64,000 nucleotides of DNA from Mangrovimicrobium sp033283265 (GCA_033283265.1 JAWMQN010000003.1:1-64000); one strand, 5' to 3'. Numbered from the stretch's first letter, positions 54,024 to 63,749 are shown. Notes: generated from the letters alone by a model not told the origin. Translations and numbers: made by a program.

Positions 54024-55058
54024 ATGAAAACGCTTTACCTGCATATCGGCAGCCCCAAAACCGGGACCACCTCGATACAGAACGTGTTCACCCGCAACCG
54101 GGCTGCGCTGGCGGAAATGGGGGTGTTTTACCCACCCACCTTTGCCGCACGCCAGGCTCACCACGACCTGGCCTGGGCGATGCGGAATAAATTCGGGCTT
54201 GCCCGGCAGTCGGGCATCCAGCCCGGCGCCTCCCTCGACGAGATTGCAGAAGAACTGGTGTCTGCTGTCTGCCAGAGCCCCGCTCCCGCCGCAGTCGTAT
54301 CGAGTGAAGCTTTTTTCCACCTCGGCCGGCAGAGCAGGAAAGCGCTGCAACTGCTCAGGCGGGTATTCAGCCCGTTCGAGGTAAGGATAGTTGTCTACCT
54401 GCGGCGCCAGGACCTGTTCTTCGAGTCGAACTATGCCCAGAACGTCAAGGCCGGCGCCTATCATCGCGACCCGCCGGAAACGCGCTTTCTGGCTACGCTC
54501 GAACAGCAATGGCTGTGCTATGACAGGTTGCTCAGGCCCTGGGAACAGGCCTTCGGACGCGAGAACATCGTGCTGCGCGTTTTCGAGCGCGCCCAGTTGC
54601 AGGGCGGGGACGCCGTAACCGACTTTCTCCATGTCCTGGGGCTGGGACCGGAAGCGCAGGCGGGACTGGCGCGCGGCACGGACGCTAACGTCACGCCGAC
54701 GGCCGAGACAATCGTGCTGCTCTCGCGCCTCAACCGGATAGAACTGCCGCGGGCAGCCCGCGCCAGCATCTACCAGCAGATTCTCGCCAGCCCCGGGATT
54801 CGCGACAGCTCGAGCACCAGCAGGCTTATCTCCCCCTCGCTCCGCCAGCGCGCCTTCGAGCGCTACCGCCCCAGTAACGAGTGGGTGCGCAAACGCTACC
54901 GCACCGACCTGGCAGAGCTCTTCCACTCCCCGCAGGGCGACGCGCGAACAGCGCTTGCCTACGCTGCGGAAGACGTGGACCGGCTGGCTGAAATCCTGCC
55001 CGATGAGTTGCTTGCAGAACTGCTCAGAGCCGCGCTGAAAACGCCCGCGGAGGGCTAG
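54024..55058 (+). CDS. sulfotransferase-like protein (first copy)
   Basis: A 344-residue protein beginning MKTLYLHIGSPKTGTTSIQ. The SPKTGTT loop (residues 9-16) is the 5'-phosphosulfate-binding loop of PAPS-dependent sulfotransferases. The second site is suggested by VVYLRRQDLFFES, matching the 3'-phosphate-binding R/S pattern. Predicted to add sulfate to a sugar. It follows the GT2 gene by 12 bases and ends 4 bases from the convergent second copy, with which it shares the N-terminal pattern and the LRRQD segment. Confidence 0.82.
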   Translation: MKTLYLHIGSPKTGTTSIQNVFTRNRAALAEMGVFYPPTFAARQAHHDLAWAMRNKFGLARQSGIQPGASLDEIAEELVSAVCQSPAPAAVVSSEAFFHLGRQSRKALQLLRRVFSPFEVRIVVYLRRQDLFFESNYAQNVKAGAYHRDPPETRFLATLEQQWLCYDRLLRPWEQAFGRENIVLRVFERAQLQGGDAVTDFLHVLGLGPEAQAGLARGTDANVTPTAETIVLLSRLNRIELPRAARASIYQQILASPGIRDSSSTSRLISPSLRQRAFERYRPSNEWVRKRYRTDLAELFHSPQGDARTALAYAAEDVDRLAEILPDELLAELLRAALKTPAEG

Positions 55059-55062
55059 CCGC

Positions 55063-56202
55063 TCAGCGCCTCACCCACTGTTTCAGCCGGGTTACCAGGG
55101 CAGTATGCTTCAAGCCCCGGGGCACCATCGAGGCAAACCTGCGCAACGGCGCCTCCTTGCTCACCTTCTCCCTGACCATGTGCATGAGCAGGATGCAGGT
55201 CAGGAAGTCCGTGTACTCGTCGGCGCTGATATCCTCGCGCTGCAGCGTACATTCCGCGGGAGGCGCATCATCGAACAATGTATCGCGCTGCAGGAACTCC
55301 ATCGCCACGCGCCGGTTGCCCTCCGCGTGATCGCGAAGCAGTTGGGCCGATTGCTCCCTGGAAAAAACACACAGTTTGGTTCCGGGTGTGCGCTCGGCGC
55401 GCATCAACAGGCGCTCGGTATAGGCGTGGATGTCAAACAGCACCCCCGCCCGCGGGAAGTAGAATTTATCGAGCGCCCGGTTGAAACGGCGCCTGAAGTG
55501 GTAGAGATCCTCGGTCAGGGAAACATTCACGCTGCGCTGGCTGCTGTAGGCCTCGTTCAGTTCCACGCCCAGCAGCTTGCTGAAGGCCGCCTGCACCCCG
55601 CCCGAACTCATTGCACTCTCGTAGGACTCGACCAGCACGGCCTGCTTGCCGAACACCTCGGCGAAGAGATTGACGTTCGCCAAATAATCGCACTCGAAGG
55701 CAAACAACCGCGCGTATTCCTCCTTGGCCATCGAAACGCAGAACTGCACGCCTTCGATGTAGGCGGAATTGAGGAAGCGGTCCTGCCGGCGCAGGACGAC
55801 AACTATTTTTATCTCATCGAAGTGCGGCTGCAGTATGCGCTGTAAATACAGCAGGTAATCCCGCTTTTCCGTGATGTAGCTCCCGGCATCGTAATCCTGC
55901 GTGGAGCGATCACCGCGGGCGTAGTCGATCCACCAGTAATGCAGCGGCATGGAGTAGAGCAACTCGCAACTCAGTACGAACTTGCCCTCCGGGGCGATAG
56001 CGGCGAACTGCTTCAGGTAGGCACGCAGGCTCTGGTCGTCCCGGTCCCGCACCATGAGGGAAAACTCTTCGTTGTTGACCCGGGTAGAGTTGGGGATGAT
56101 CACCGATCTCTGCCTGAGGAACTCCCGGTTATCCCTCAGGTAGTGTTGCAGCGCGGTAGTCCCTGTCTTGGGCGTACCAACATGCAAGTAAAGAGTCCGC
56201 AA
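55063..56202 (-). CDS. sulfotransferase-like protein (second copy)
   Basis: A 379-residue relative of the convergent first copy, with RTLYLHVGTPKTGTTALQH (PAPS loop) and IVVVLRRQDRFLNSAYIEG. The TTG at 56202 is chosen because GGAG lies 8 bases upstream and the family N-terminus begins there. An ATG 132 bases further up would add residues with no family pattern. The last 100 residues are helical. It is probably a carbohydrate sulfotransferase with a different acceptor from the first copy. Confidence 0.8.
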   Translation of the reverse strand: MRTLYLHVGTPKTGTTALQHYLRDNREFLRQRSVIIPNSTRVNNEEFSLMVRDRDDQSLRAYLKQFAAIAPEGKFVLSCELLYSMPLHYWWIDYARGDRSTQDYDAGSYITEKRDYLLYLQRILQPHFDEIKIVVVLRRQDRFLNSAYIEGVQFCVSMAKEEYARLFAFECDYLANVNLFAEVFGKQAVLVESYESAMSSGGVQAAFSKLLGVELNEAYSSQRSVNVSLTEDLYHFRRRFNRALDKFYFPRAGVLFDIHAYTERLLMRAERTPGTKLCVFSREQSAQLLRDHAEGNRRVAMEFLQRDTLFDDAPPAECTLQREDISADEYTDFLTCILLMHMVREKVSKEAPLRRFASMVPRGLKHTALVTRLKQWVRR

Positions 56203-56410
56203 CTTGATTTCTCCGAACGATGATTTGTGCGCCCGCAAGTCTACCAAGACAGGCAGGCGGTTGGTTCTCCCGCGACGGTGAAATTGCCTGCGAGCACCGC
56301 GCAAATCCGGCGTGGCCGGAAGAGCGCCAAACAATAGCTCCCCCGGGCCAAATTTCCCGATATTATAGTGATTTGCCAGTTACGGCACGCACGGATAAAA
56401 GCAAACTAGC

Positions 56411-57619
56411 ATGTCCCTGAGAAATACCGCTCGAGACAGCGGGAATGCCCTGCGCAGGTTCGCCAGGAGGGCTCGCGAGGCCAGTCGACCAAGCCGGATC
56501 TACCTGGTTTCCGTCGCCGGCTGCCCCAACTACGGCGACGAGTACATCGCCCGCAGCTGGTTGCAGTTCCTGGCGAAACACAGGCCGGACGCCGAGGTCT
56601 GGCTGGACTGCCCCGACCCCGGGCGGGCCGCCGCTTTCCTTTACGGCATTCACCCGCGCCTGCACACCACCAGCACACTCTGGGAACTGAGCCGGCAAAC
56701 CAGCGGCAACGACAGCCGGCAGATTGGCGACTACGTTCGCGAGCGGGTGCGCAATTTTGGCTCGCCCGCAGTGGATATCGGCATCGAGATCCTGCGCGGC
56801 TCCCACATCCTGCACGCCATCGGCGGCGGCTACATCAACGACCTCTGGCCCGCCCACGTCGGGGTACTGGCGGGACTTGTGGAAGCGCGGGCGATATCCG
56901 GCGCCCGGCTCTACACCACCGGCATCGGCTTTCTGCCCATGCGGGAGAGCAACCTCGGCTACCTGGCCGACCTGCTGGGTGAGTTTGATCACGCCGAGGC
57001 CCGCGACAGCGCCAGCAGCGATGCACTCGGCGTGGCGCCCGGTTGCGACGATGCCTTCCTCGGCCTCAACTGGGAGCCGCCCCCGGGGCGCAGCGCGGAC
57101 GCCCCCGAGGTGATGGTCCTGATACAGGGTGACTTCACCCAGCCCGGGCAGGACGCGGCGCTGCGCGCAGCAGCCCTCGGCTTTGTCCGCAGGCATTGCC
57201 TCCACCCGGGGGGCCGCGGTGTGGGCTTTGTCGAGGCCATCCCGCCGGTCGATGCCCGCTGCTACCTGGCGCTCGCGGGCGAGCTGCCGGAGGCGAGTTT
57301 CTTCCCCTTCGGGCATATCTGGAACCACGGCATTCCCTTCAAGCCCGGGCAGGTGTGGCTCACCTCGCGCTTCCATATGCACCTGCTCGCCGCGGCGCAG
57401 GGCTGCGCCGGCGTGGCCCTCTCCCTCGACCCGGATTACTACGCCATCAAGCACCAGTCGCTGCTGGCGCTCGGTAGCGGCTGGAGCCTGGGCTCCGCGC
57501 TGGATGTGCAGCCACATGGGGAGCTGCCCGAGCCGACACTGGCGCCGGACTTCGCCGCGAGGAGCCGCAGCCTGGCCGGGCAAAAGCTGGCGCTGGCGCG
57601 ATCGCTCTACCGCAGGTAG
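56411..57619 (+). CDS. polysaccharide pyruvyl transferase-like protein
   Basis: A 402-residue protein of the CsaB/WcaK-type pyruvyltransferase superfamily. The N-terminal NYGDEYIARSWLQFL is the characteristic Asn-x-Gly-Asp segment, HAIGGGYINDLW the glycine-rich loop, and TSRFHMHLLAAAQGC the C-terminal family motif. Members ketalise sugars with pyruvate from PEP, though some relatives are glycosyltransferases. The acceptor is unknown. It is divergent from the second sulfotransferase and convergent with the GT8/FkbM fusion. Confidence 0.85.
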   Translation: MSLRNTARDSGNALRRFARRAREASRPSRIYLVSVAGCPNYGDEYIARSWLQFLAKHRPDAEVWLDCPDPGRAAAFLYGIHPRLHTTSTLWELSRQTSGNDSRQIGDYVRERVRNFGSPAVDIGIEILRGSHILHAIGGGYINDLWPAHVGVLAGLVEARAISGARLYTTGIGFLPMRESNLGYLADLLGEFDHAEARDSASSDALGVAPGCDDAFLGLNWEPPPGRSADAPEVMVLIQGDFTQPGQDAALRAAALGFVRRHCLHPGGRGVGFVEAIPPVDARCYLALAGELPEASFFPFGHIWNHGIPFKPGQVWLTSRFHMHLLAAAQGCAGVALSLDPDYYAIKHQSLLALGSGWSLGSALDVQPHGELPEPTLAPDFAARSRSLAGQKLALARSLYRR

Positions 57620-57629
57620 TGCGGGAAAG

Positions 57630-59264
57630 TCAGCTGCCCGGGCGGCGAATCGCCAGCAGGTCCTGGGGCAGCAGGGTGACGATGTAGGACTTCTCCAGGT
57701 ACTCGCACAGCTGCTTGCGCCTGTCCTGGGGCAGGTGGATATGCTCGAGGTAGATGATCGTCGGCCGGGTCGTCTCGAGATCGGAGAGATAGACCACCTG
57801 GTCGTCGAAACCCTCCGTATCGATCTGCAGGATATCCAGGGGCGGCGCCACACCCGCGTCCAGCAGCGTCGGTAACAGCGGCCGCGAGGGCACGTCGATC
57901 TGCTCGACCGCCGCCTCGGCGTCGATCGATTCCGGACCGAATTTCCTCACCCAGTTCACGACCTTTTCCCGATTGTTCGAGGTAATGCCCGTCGGCGCCC
58001 TATAGGTCGGCCAGCCCGCGGCATAGGCCGGCTTGATCTGCTCCCAGAACTCCTGGCGCACACCGAACAGGGACAGTACGCCATCCTCGCCAATGGCCTG
58101 GTTCAGCACCCGGGTATCCGGGTGGAAGGCGTAGTGCTGCTGCAGAAACGGGATCAGGAAGGACTGCGGCTCGATCAGAATGAGCTCGCTGCCGGTATTG
58201 AGGTGCTTCGAGACCATCGGGTAGATCGGGTCACCGGTCTTGCCGTCGTTCGCGCCGACCACGCAGATCTTCAGCTTCGGGCGCGTGGCGGCCAGCCCGA
58301 GTACCGCGCTCTGGTATACGCTGATCGGCGCTCGCGCCGGTGGCTTGCCTTTTGCTGCTGGCGGCGCCTCCCGGCGCAATTCCCGGCGAATCCGGCGCAC
58401 CACCCGCCGCAGCAGACTGGGGCGCTGGCCACCCGGCTGCTGTCCCGCCGCGGACCACGCTTTCGCGGGTGGCGGCGCCGGGCGGTTGGAGTCTCCCCCC
58501 AGCGACCAGTCGGCGGCGAGCAGGCGCCTGACGTGAGCGGCCCTGTGCTCACCGATGGCCTCGGCCAGGGTGAATACGGCCATGGGGTCCCCCGGGGGGC
58601 GATCGTGCAGGTCCTGCACATGCAGCACCCGGGGGGCGCCCTGGAACTTGATCCAGTGATCCAGCCGGTCGATGGCCAGCAGGTTGTACTCCGCACCCAG
58701 CGGCAGGAAGCGCAGGCTGCCTTCCTTGAAGAGCAGCTGGCGGAAGAAGGACTGGTCGACGACCGAGGCGCTCTCCCTTACCTGTTGCTCCCAGCGCAGG
58801 CAGAAATCGACCAGCGCCCCGGAGGCCCGCGCCGCCAGCACGCCGCTGTTGATGGGCGGGAAGCTGCGGGGCACTTCACGACTGTTGAGAAACATCGTCT
58901 CCTGGCGGCCAAAACCCTCGGCCGCGGCGAGATCGCAGCGTTCGAGCATGGCGAAGACCTCGGTAATATCTGCCAGCACCAGGATATCGGCGTCCAGCAG
59001 AATGGTTCTCTCGAAGCGGCTCTCCCGCAGCGCCTGCATCTTCGGCCGGAACCAGCCGTGCTCGAGGCGGTGAATGCGATCGAATACCGGGTCTTCCAGC
59101 GGCTGGTCGGTGAAAAGGTCCACCGCCACATCCGCCATGACCTGGCGCAGGGTTCGCGCCGCCCTGCGGGCGAGCGTGGTGTACGCTGCCCCGGTGGTGG
59201 CGAAAACGAAGCCGCAACTTCCCGGCTCCACCCAGGCGGGAAGCGCCTTGCGATCCTCTGTCAT
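57630..59264 (-). CDS. GT8-like glycosyltransferase fused to FkbM methyltransferase
   Basis: A 544-residue two-domain protein. Residues about 15-245 form a GT-A/GT8-like domain (CGFVFATTGAAYTTLARRA, and the metal motif LLDADILV at 91-93) with INSGVLAARASGALVDFC. A basic, Pro/Ala-rich linker follows (about 250-320). Residues about 325-544 form an FkbM-type methyltransferase with CVVGANDGKTGDP (motif I), LIEPQ and DILQIDTEGFDDQVVY. It would add a sugar and O-methylate it, or methylate an adjacent residue. AGGAAG upstream supports the ATG at 59264. Confidence 0.85.
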   Translation of the reverse strand: MTEDRKALPAWVEPGSCGFVFATTGAAYTTLARRAARTLRQVMADVAVDLFTDQPLEDPVFDRIHRLEHGWFRPKMQALRESRFERTILLDADILVLADITEVFAMLERCDLAAAEGFGRQETMFLNSREVPRSFPPINSGVLAARASGALVDFCLRWEQQVRESASVVDQSFFRQLLFKEGSLRFLPLGAEYNLLAIDRLDHWIKFQGAPRVLHVQDLHDRPPGDPMAVFTLAEAIGEHRAAHVRRLLAADWSLGGDSNRPAPPPAKAWSAAGQQPGGQRPSLLRRVVRRIRRELRREAPPAAKGKPPARAPISVYQSAVLGLAATRPKLKICVVGANDGKTGDPIYPMVSKHLNTGSELILIEPQSFLIPFLQQHYAFHPDTRVLNQAIGEDGVLSLFGVRQEFWEQIKPAYAAGWPTYRAPTGITSNNREKVVNWVRKFGPESIDAEAAVEQIDVPSRPLLPTLLDAGVAPPLDILQIDTEGFDDQVVYLSDLETTRPTIIYLEHIHLPQDRRKQLCEYLEKSYIVTLLPQDLLAIRRPGS

Positions 59265-59394
59265 CTTTCACTTCCTTTAATTAACGCGGTGCTGCTTCCT
59301 GCTGGTGGCCAGCCCGCTCGGGCTGGCCCACCTTAACAAACACTCGGCCCCCTGTTGGAAAAAATTTCCCGCAGCGCGCTTACCCCGGCGCGGC

Positions 59395-59423
59395 TACAGA
59401 CCACCGCGCGGCTGTGGCATAAT
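59395..59423 (+). promoter_or_regulatory. candidate promoter of the wcaJ-glf cluster
   Basis: TACAGA (59395-59400) and CATAAT (59418-59423) are 17 bases apart. It lies in the 242-base gap between the divergent GT8/FkbM fusion and the WcaJ-type gene and leaves a leader of about 75 bases. No JUMPstart/ops element was found in this gap. Confidence 0.4.
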
Positions 59424-59506
59424 TTCCCCCTGCCTGGAGTAGCCCGGCAGCGCAGCTGGCCACCCCAAAGGGAAGTGGATTCAATTCGCCCGGAACAAGG
59501 TAAAAC

Positions 59507-60904
59507 GTGCAGCTCAAGGGCCATTTTCGCGAACACTCGGCCATCCTCCTCTGGCTGATGCGCCTGACCGATGTCGCAGCCTCCCTGCTGTTCTGCGCCA
59601 TCGGCTACCTAATCGTATTCGCCGGTTCCCATGCGCCGCCGAGCCTCCTGCTCTACCAGATAGCCGTGCTCTTCTCGATACCGCTGCAGTTCCTGCTGTT
59701 CCAGTCATTCGACGTCTATCGCCCCTGGCGGGGGGAGGATTACCTGCAGGAATTCATCGCCGTCGTCATCGCCTGGACCATCGTGTTCGCCATGCTCGCA
59801 TCCCTTTCCGTCATCACCAAGACCTCCGAGAGCTACTCCCGGGCCTGGCTGGTGATCTGGTACGCGGGCGGCGGCGTCACTATCCTCACCACCCGCTTTG
59901 TCCTGCGCAACCTGCTCAAGGCGCTGCGGGCAAAGGGCTACAACCTGCGCCACATCATCATCTTCGGCGCGGGCGATACCGGTGAACGGGTCTACGAAAC
60001 GCTGACCCGCTCGCCCGAGACCGGGCTCAACGTGCTCGCCTACTTTTCCGCCGCCGTGCCCGATTCACTACCGGCCGCGGTACACCGCGGGAGCGTCGAG
60101 GAGGGCCTCGAGTACGTCAAGCACACCGCTGCCGACCAGGTCTGGCTGGCCATGCCGCTGAAGGAAGAGGATGCCATCGAGCACATCATCCGCAACCTGC
60201 GCGATACCACGGCAGATATTCGCCTCGTGCCCGACTTCTTCGGCTACCGACTGATCAACCACTCCATCAGCACCATCGCCAATATGTCGGTGATCAACAT
60301 CTCGATCACGCCGATGGACGGGCTCAATCGCTGGGTGAAGGCCTTCGAGGACAAGCTGATCGCGTCCCTGATCCTGCTCCTGATCAGTCCGCTGCTGCTG
60401 CTGATCGCGCTGGCGGTGAAGCTCAGCAGCCCGGGCCCGGTGTTCTACCGCCAGGAGCGGCTGAGCTGGAACGGGCGCAGGTTCCAGATGCTGAAGTTCC
60501 GCAGCATGCCGGTGAATATCGAAGCCACCAGCGGGCCGAAGTGGGCCAGCGCGGGGGAGAGCCGCGCCACGCCGGTCGGCGCCTTCCTGCGCAAGACCTC
60601 CCTCGACGAGTTGCCCCAGTTCTGGAATGTGCTGCGCGGCGACATGTCCATCGTCGGCCCGCGGCCGGAGCGGCCGGTGTTCGTGCAGCAGTTCAAGGAC
60701 GAGATTCCCAGTTACATGCAGAAACACATGGTCAAGGCGGGCATTACCGGCTGGGCCCAGGTCAACGGCTGGCGCGGCGATACCGACCTGGCGCAACGCA
60801 TCGAACACGATCTTTACTACATCGAGAACTGGTCCCTGTGGCTGGACCTGAAGATCATCGTCATGACCCTGTTCAGGGGTTTCATTCACAAGAACGCATA
60901 CTGA
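59507..60904 (+). CDS. undecaprenyl-phosphate sugar phosphotransferase (WcaJ-like)
   Basis: Starts a polysaccharide by moving a sugar-1-phosphate (often glucose or galactose) to undecaprenyl phosphate. The 465-residue product has four N-terminal membrane segments, a CoA-binding-like Rossmann domain (HIIIFGAGDTGERVYETL), a fifth membrane helix (about 285-305) and the catalytic domain with LKFRSMPVN, FLRKTSLDELPQFWNVL and GDMSIVGPRPERPVF. It starts with GTG. The glf gene follows by 16 bases. Confidence 0.93.
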   Translation: MQLKGHFREHSAILLWLMRLTDVAASLLFCAIGYLIVFAGSHAPPSLLLYQIAVLFSIPLQFLLFQSFDVYRPWRGEDYLQEFIAVVIAWTIVFAMLASLSVITKTSESYSRAWLVIWYAGGGVTILTTRFVLRNLLKALRAKGYNLRHIIIFGAGDTGERVYETLTRSPETGLNVLAYFSAAVPDSLPAAVHRGSVEEGLEYVKHTAADQVWLAMPLKEEDAIEHIIRNLRDTTADIRLVPDFFGYRLINHSISTIANMSVINISITPMDGLNRWVKAFEDKLIASLILLLISPLLLLIALAVKLSSPGPVFYRQERLSWNGRRFQMLKFRSMPVNIEATSGPKWASAGESRATPVGAFLRKTSLDELPQFWNVLRGDMSIVGPRPERPVFVQQFKDEIPSYMQKHMVKAGITGWAQVNGWRGDTDLAQRIEHDLYYIENWSLWLDLKIIVMTLFRGFIHKNAY

Positions 60905-60920
60905 GCGGGGAATTCGAATA

Positions 60921-62069
60921 ATGGCTCATTTTTGTGCTGTAGGCGCCGGCTTTTCCGGCGCGGTCATCGCCCGGGAACTGGCCGAAGCCGGTCACAGCGT
61001 GGATGTCGTCGACGCCCGCAGCCATATCGCCGGCAACTGTCACACCGAGCGCGATGCCGAGTCCGGCGTGCTGGTGCACAGGTACGGCCCGCACATCTTC
61101 CACACCGACAACGAGCGGGTGTGGGCCTACCTCAACCGCTACACCACCTTCATGCCCTATACCAACCGGGTCAAGACCACCAGCGGCGGCAAGGTCTACT
61201 CGCTGCCGATCAACCTGCTGACCATCAACCAGTTCTTCGGCAAGGCACTGTCACCGGCCGAGGCGCAGGCCTTCATCGAGTCCCAGGCGGATCTCAGCAT
61301 CGATGACCCGCAGACCTTCGAGGAACAGGCCCTGCGCTTCGTCGGCCGCGATCTCTACGAGGCGTTTTTCAAGGGCTACACGCAGAAGCAGTGGGGCTGC
61401 TCGCCAACCCAGCTGCCCGCCAGCATCCTCAAGCGCCTGCCGGTGCGCTTCAACTACGACGACAACTATTTCTTCCACAAGTACCAGGGCATGCCGAAGG
61501 ACGGCTACACCGCCATCGTCGAGCAGATTCTCGACCACCCGGCGATCAGCGTCAGCCTCGGCAGCCACTTCCAGCGCTCCCAGGCCGGCGCTTACGCGCA
61601 CGTGTTCTACACCGGCCCACTCGACGGTTACTTCGACTACGAACTCGGCCGGCTCGGCTATCGCACCCTGGATTTCAAGGAAATCCGCTGCGAGGGCGAC
61701 TACCAGGGCTGCGCGGTGATGAACTACGGCGATGTCGGCGTACCCTACACGCGGATTGCGGAGCACAAGCACTTCGCCCCCTGGGAAGAACATGCGAAGT
61801 CGGTGTGCTTCGCCGAATACAGCCGCGCCTGCGAAGAGGCCGACATACCCTATTACCCCATTCGCCTGACCGACGAACAGGCCATGCTCAGGGACTATGT
61901 CACGCTCGCCGAGCGCGAGACCGGTGTCTCCTTCATCGGCCGCCTGGGTACCTACCGCTACCTCGACATGGACGTCACCATCGCCGAGGCGCTGGACGCC
62001 GCCGACAGCTTCCTTGACCTTCAGGGTAAAAACGCCCGGATTCCCGCCTTCTTCGTAGCGCCCATCTAA
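60921..62069 (+). CDS. glf: UDP-galactopyranose mutase
   Basis: FAD enzyme that converts UDP-galactopyranose to UDP-galactofuranose. The 382-residue product has the FAD motif GAGFSGAVIARELAEAGHSV, GNCHTERDAESGVLVHRYG with the conserved HIFHT, and GYTQKQWG. The sequence predicts that galactofuranose is part of the glycan made here. The next gene is a galactofuranosyltransferase-like protein, 4 bases away. Confidence 0.95.
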   Translation: MAHFCAVGAGFSGAVIARELAEAGHSVDVVDARSHIAGNCHTERDAESGVLVHRYGPHIFHTDNERVWAYLNRYTTFMPYTNRVKTTSGGKVYSLPINLLTINQFFGKALSPAEAQAFIESQADLSIDDPQTFEEQALRFVGRDLYEAFFKGYTQKQWGCSPTQLPASILKRLPVRFNYDDNYFFHKYQGMPKDGYTAIVEQILDHPAISVSLGSHFQRSQAGAYAHVFYTGPLDGYFDYELGRLGYRTLDFKEIRCEGDYQGCAVMNYGDVGVPYTRIAEHKHFAPWEEHAKSVCFAEYSRACEEADIPYYPIRLTDEQAMLRDYVTLAERETGVSFIGRLGTYRYLDMDVTIAEALDAADSFLDLQGKNARIPAFFVAPI

Positions 62070-62073
62070 GCCC

Positions 62074-63039
62074 ATGCCCCGCAATCTCGTCGCCGTCATC
62101 GTCACCTTCAACCGCCTGGAAAAGCTGCAGGAGACTGTCGCCCACAGTCTCGGCAAGGGCTTCTATCGGGTGGTGGTGGTCGACAACTGCTCCACCGATG
62201 GCAGCGCGGACTGGCTGGATACCCAGCGCGATGCGGAACTCGTGGTCCTGCACAACAGCAGCAACCTCGGTGGTGCGGGTGGCTTCCAGCGCGGCTTCGA
62301 CTACGTCGCCACCCAATTGCCCGAGGCCGACTGGCTGGTCTGCTACGACGACGACGCCTGGCCGGCCAACGACGTGGTGAGCCAGTTCCAGGCGCTGGAG
62401 ATTCCCGAGCGGGTCGGCAGTCTCGCCGCGGCGGTATTCCTGCCCGATGGCGCGATCAGCGAAATGAACCGGCCCAGCCGCAACCCCTTCTGGCACGCCC
62501 GCGAGTTCTTCGGCGCGGCGAGCCAGGGCCGCCACGGTTTCCATGTCAGCCACGAGGACTACCGTTCGACGACGCCGATCGCGGTCGACGCATCCTCCTT
62601 TGTCGGCTGTTTCATTCGCCTGTCGCTGATCCGCGAGGGCAAAATCGGCCTGCCGCGCAGCGAGCTGTTCATCTACGCCGACGACATCATCTACGTCCTG
62701 GAATTGCGCCGCGCCGGCTACGAGCACTGGTTTGCACCGGGCATCCACTTCACCCACGACTGCCAGACCCTGGTCAACCAGCAGGACGTCTACCGGCCGA
62801 TGTGGAAGGTCTACTACACCTTCCGCAACCGGCTGGAGGTCTACCGGATCGCCTCCGGCTGGTTCTATCCGCTGATCCTTTTGATCAAGATCCCGTCCTT
62901 CTTCCTCACCGCCCGCCACTACGAAGCCCACGAGCGCAGGCAGTTCCGCGCGGTGACCGCGGCGGCAGTGTGGGATGGGGTTCGCAGGGATTACCGCAAG
63001 AGCCACCCTGAGGTGCTGGCCCTGAGCAGCGACAGCTAG
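62074..63039 (+). CDS. galactofuranosyltransferase-like GT2 (GlfT1-type)
   Basis: A 321-residue GT-A enzyme with VIVTFNRLEKLQET, VVDNCSTDGS, LHNSSNLGGAGGFQRGFDY and the triple-Asp YDDDAWP. The NLGGAGG segment and DDD triplet are typical of GlfT-type enzymes that use UDP-galactofuranose, and the gene is directly after glf. The C-terminal 70 residues contain a hydrophobic stretch (FYPLILLIKIPSFFL). The stop overlaps the convergent ABC ATPase stop. Confidence 0.9.
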   Translation: MPRNLVAVIVTFNRLEKLQETVAHSLGKGFYRVVVVDNCSTDGSADWLDTQRDAELVVLHNSSNLGGAGGFQRGFDYVATQLPEADWLVCYDDDAWPANDVVSQFQALEIPERVGSLAAAVFLPDGAISEMNRPSRNPFWHAREFFGAASQGRHGFHVSHEDYRSTTPIAVDASSFVGCFIRLSLIREGKIGLPRSELFIYADDIIYVLELRRAGYEHWFAPGIHFTHDCQTLVNQQDVYRPMWKVYYTFRNRLEVYRIASGWFYPLILLIKIPSFFLTARHYEAHERRQFRAVTAAAVWDGVRRDYRKSHPEVLALSSDS

Positions 63040-63749
63040 CGCGGTTTCAGGCTGTTGTTATAGAGCGCGAGCACTTCGTCGGGCTCGCCTTCGCCAGCGA
63101 CGCGGCCATTTTCGATCCACAGTACCCGGTCGCACAGCTCGCTGATCTGCTTGTCCGAGTGGGACACGAAGACCACCGTCTGGTTGCCGCAGATCCGCTC
63201 CTTCATCGCCTGCTCGGCCTTGCCGCGGAACTGCGTGTCGCCAACACTGAGGATCTCATCCACCAGCAGGATATCGACGTGGGTCAACAGTGCAGTGGTA
63301 AAGCCGAGCCGCGACTTCATGCCGGAGGAATAGGTTTTCACCGGCTCCTCGAAGGAGTCACCGAGCTCGGAGAACTCCTTGATCTGCTCGAGAAACTCCA
63401 GGGCCTCCTGCTTGCTTGCGCCCTGCAGCATCGCCGACAGCAGCGCGTTGTCGCGCCCGCTGAGGTCGGGTTTGTGGCCGAGGCCTATGGTCAGCAGTGA
63501 AGCGGTCTTGCCCGGGCTGGCCAGGACCCGGCCACTGGTCGGTGCGAGAATGCCGGCCATGATACGCAACATGGTGGTCTTGCCGACGCCGTTGCGGCCG
63601 ATGATGCCCAGGGTCTCGTTCTCGTAGAGCTTGAACGACACCGAGTTGAGCACGTGGTGCACGCCGTGGTCGAAGGTGCCCTTGCTGGTGTGGAAGTTGA
63701 TAGAGACATCTTCCAGTTCCAGCATGACAGCGCGGGCATCACTGCTCAT
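63036..63749 (-). CDS. wzt: ABC transporter ATPase, Wzt/KpsT type
   Basis: ATPase of a polysaccharide ABC exporter. From the ATG at 63749, which overlaps the permease stop (ATGA), the product has 237 residues; an in-frame codon 51 bases upstream lies within the permease gene. Walker A is GRNGVGKTT, the signature SSGMKSRLGF, and Walker B ILLVDEIL. There is no C-terminal carbohydrate-binding extension, which matches exporters whose substrate needs no capped non-reducing end. Confidence 0.92.
   Translation of the reverse strand: MSSDARAVMLELEDVSINFHTSKGTFDHGVHHVLNSVSFKLYENETLGIIGRNGVGKTTMLRIMAGILAPTSGRVLASPGKTASLLTIGLGHKPDLSGRDNALLSAMLQGASKQEALEFLEQIKEFSELGDSFEEPVKTYSSGMKSRLGFTTALLTHVDILLVDEILSVGDTQFRGKAEQAMKERICGNQTVVFVSHSDKQISELCDRVLWIENGRVAGEGEPDEVLALYNNSLKPR

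Noticed and set aside
59265..59506. JUMPstart/ops antitermination element before the polysaccharide cluster
   Set aside because: No GGCGGTAGC-like ops core was found in the gap. RfaH-type control is therefore not supported.
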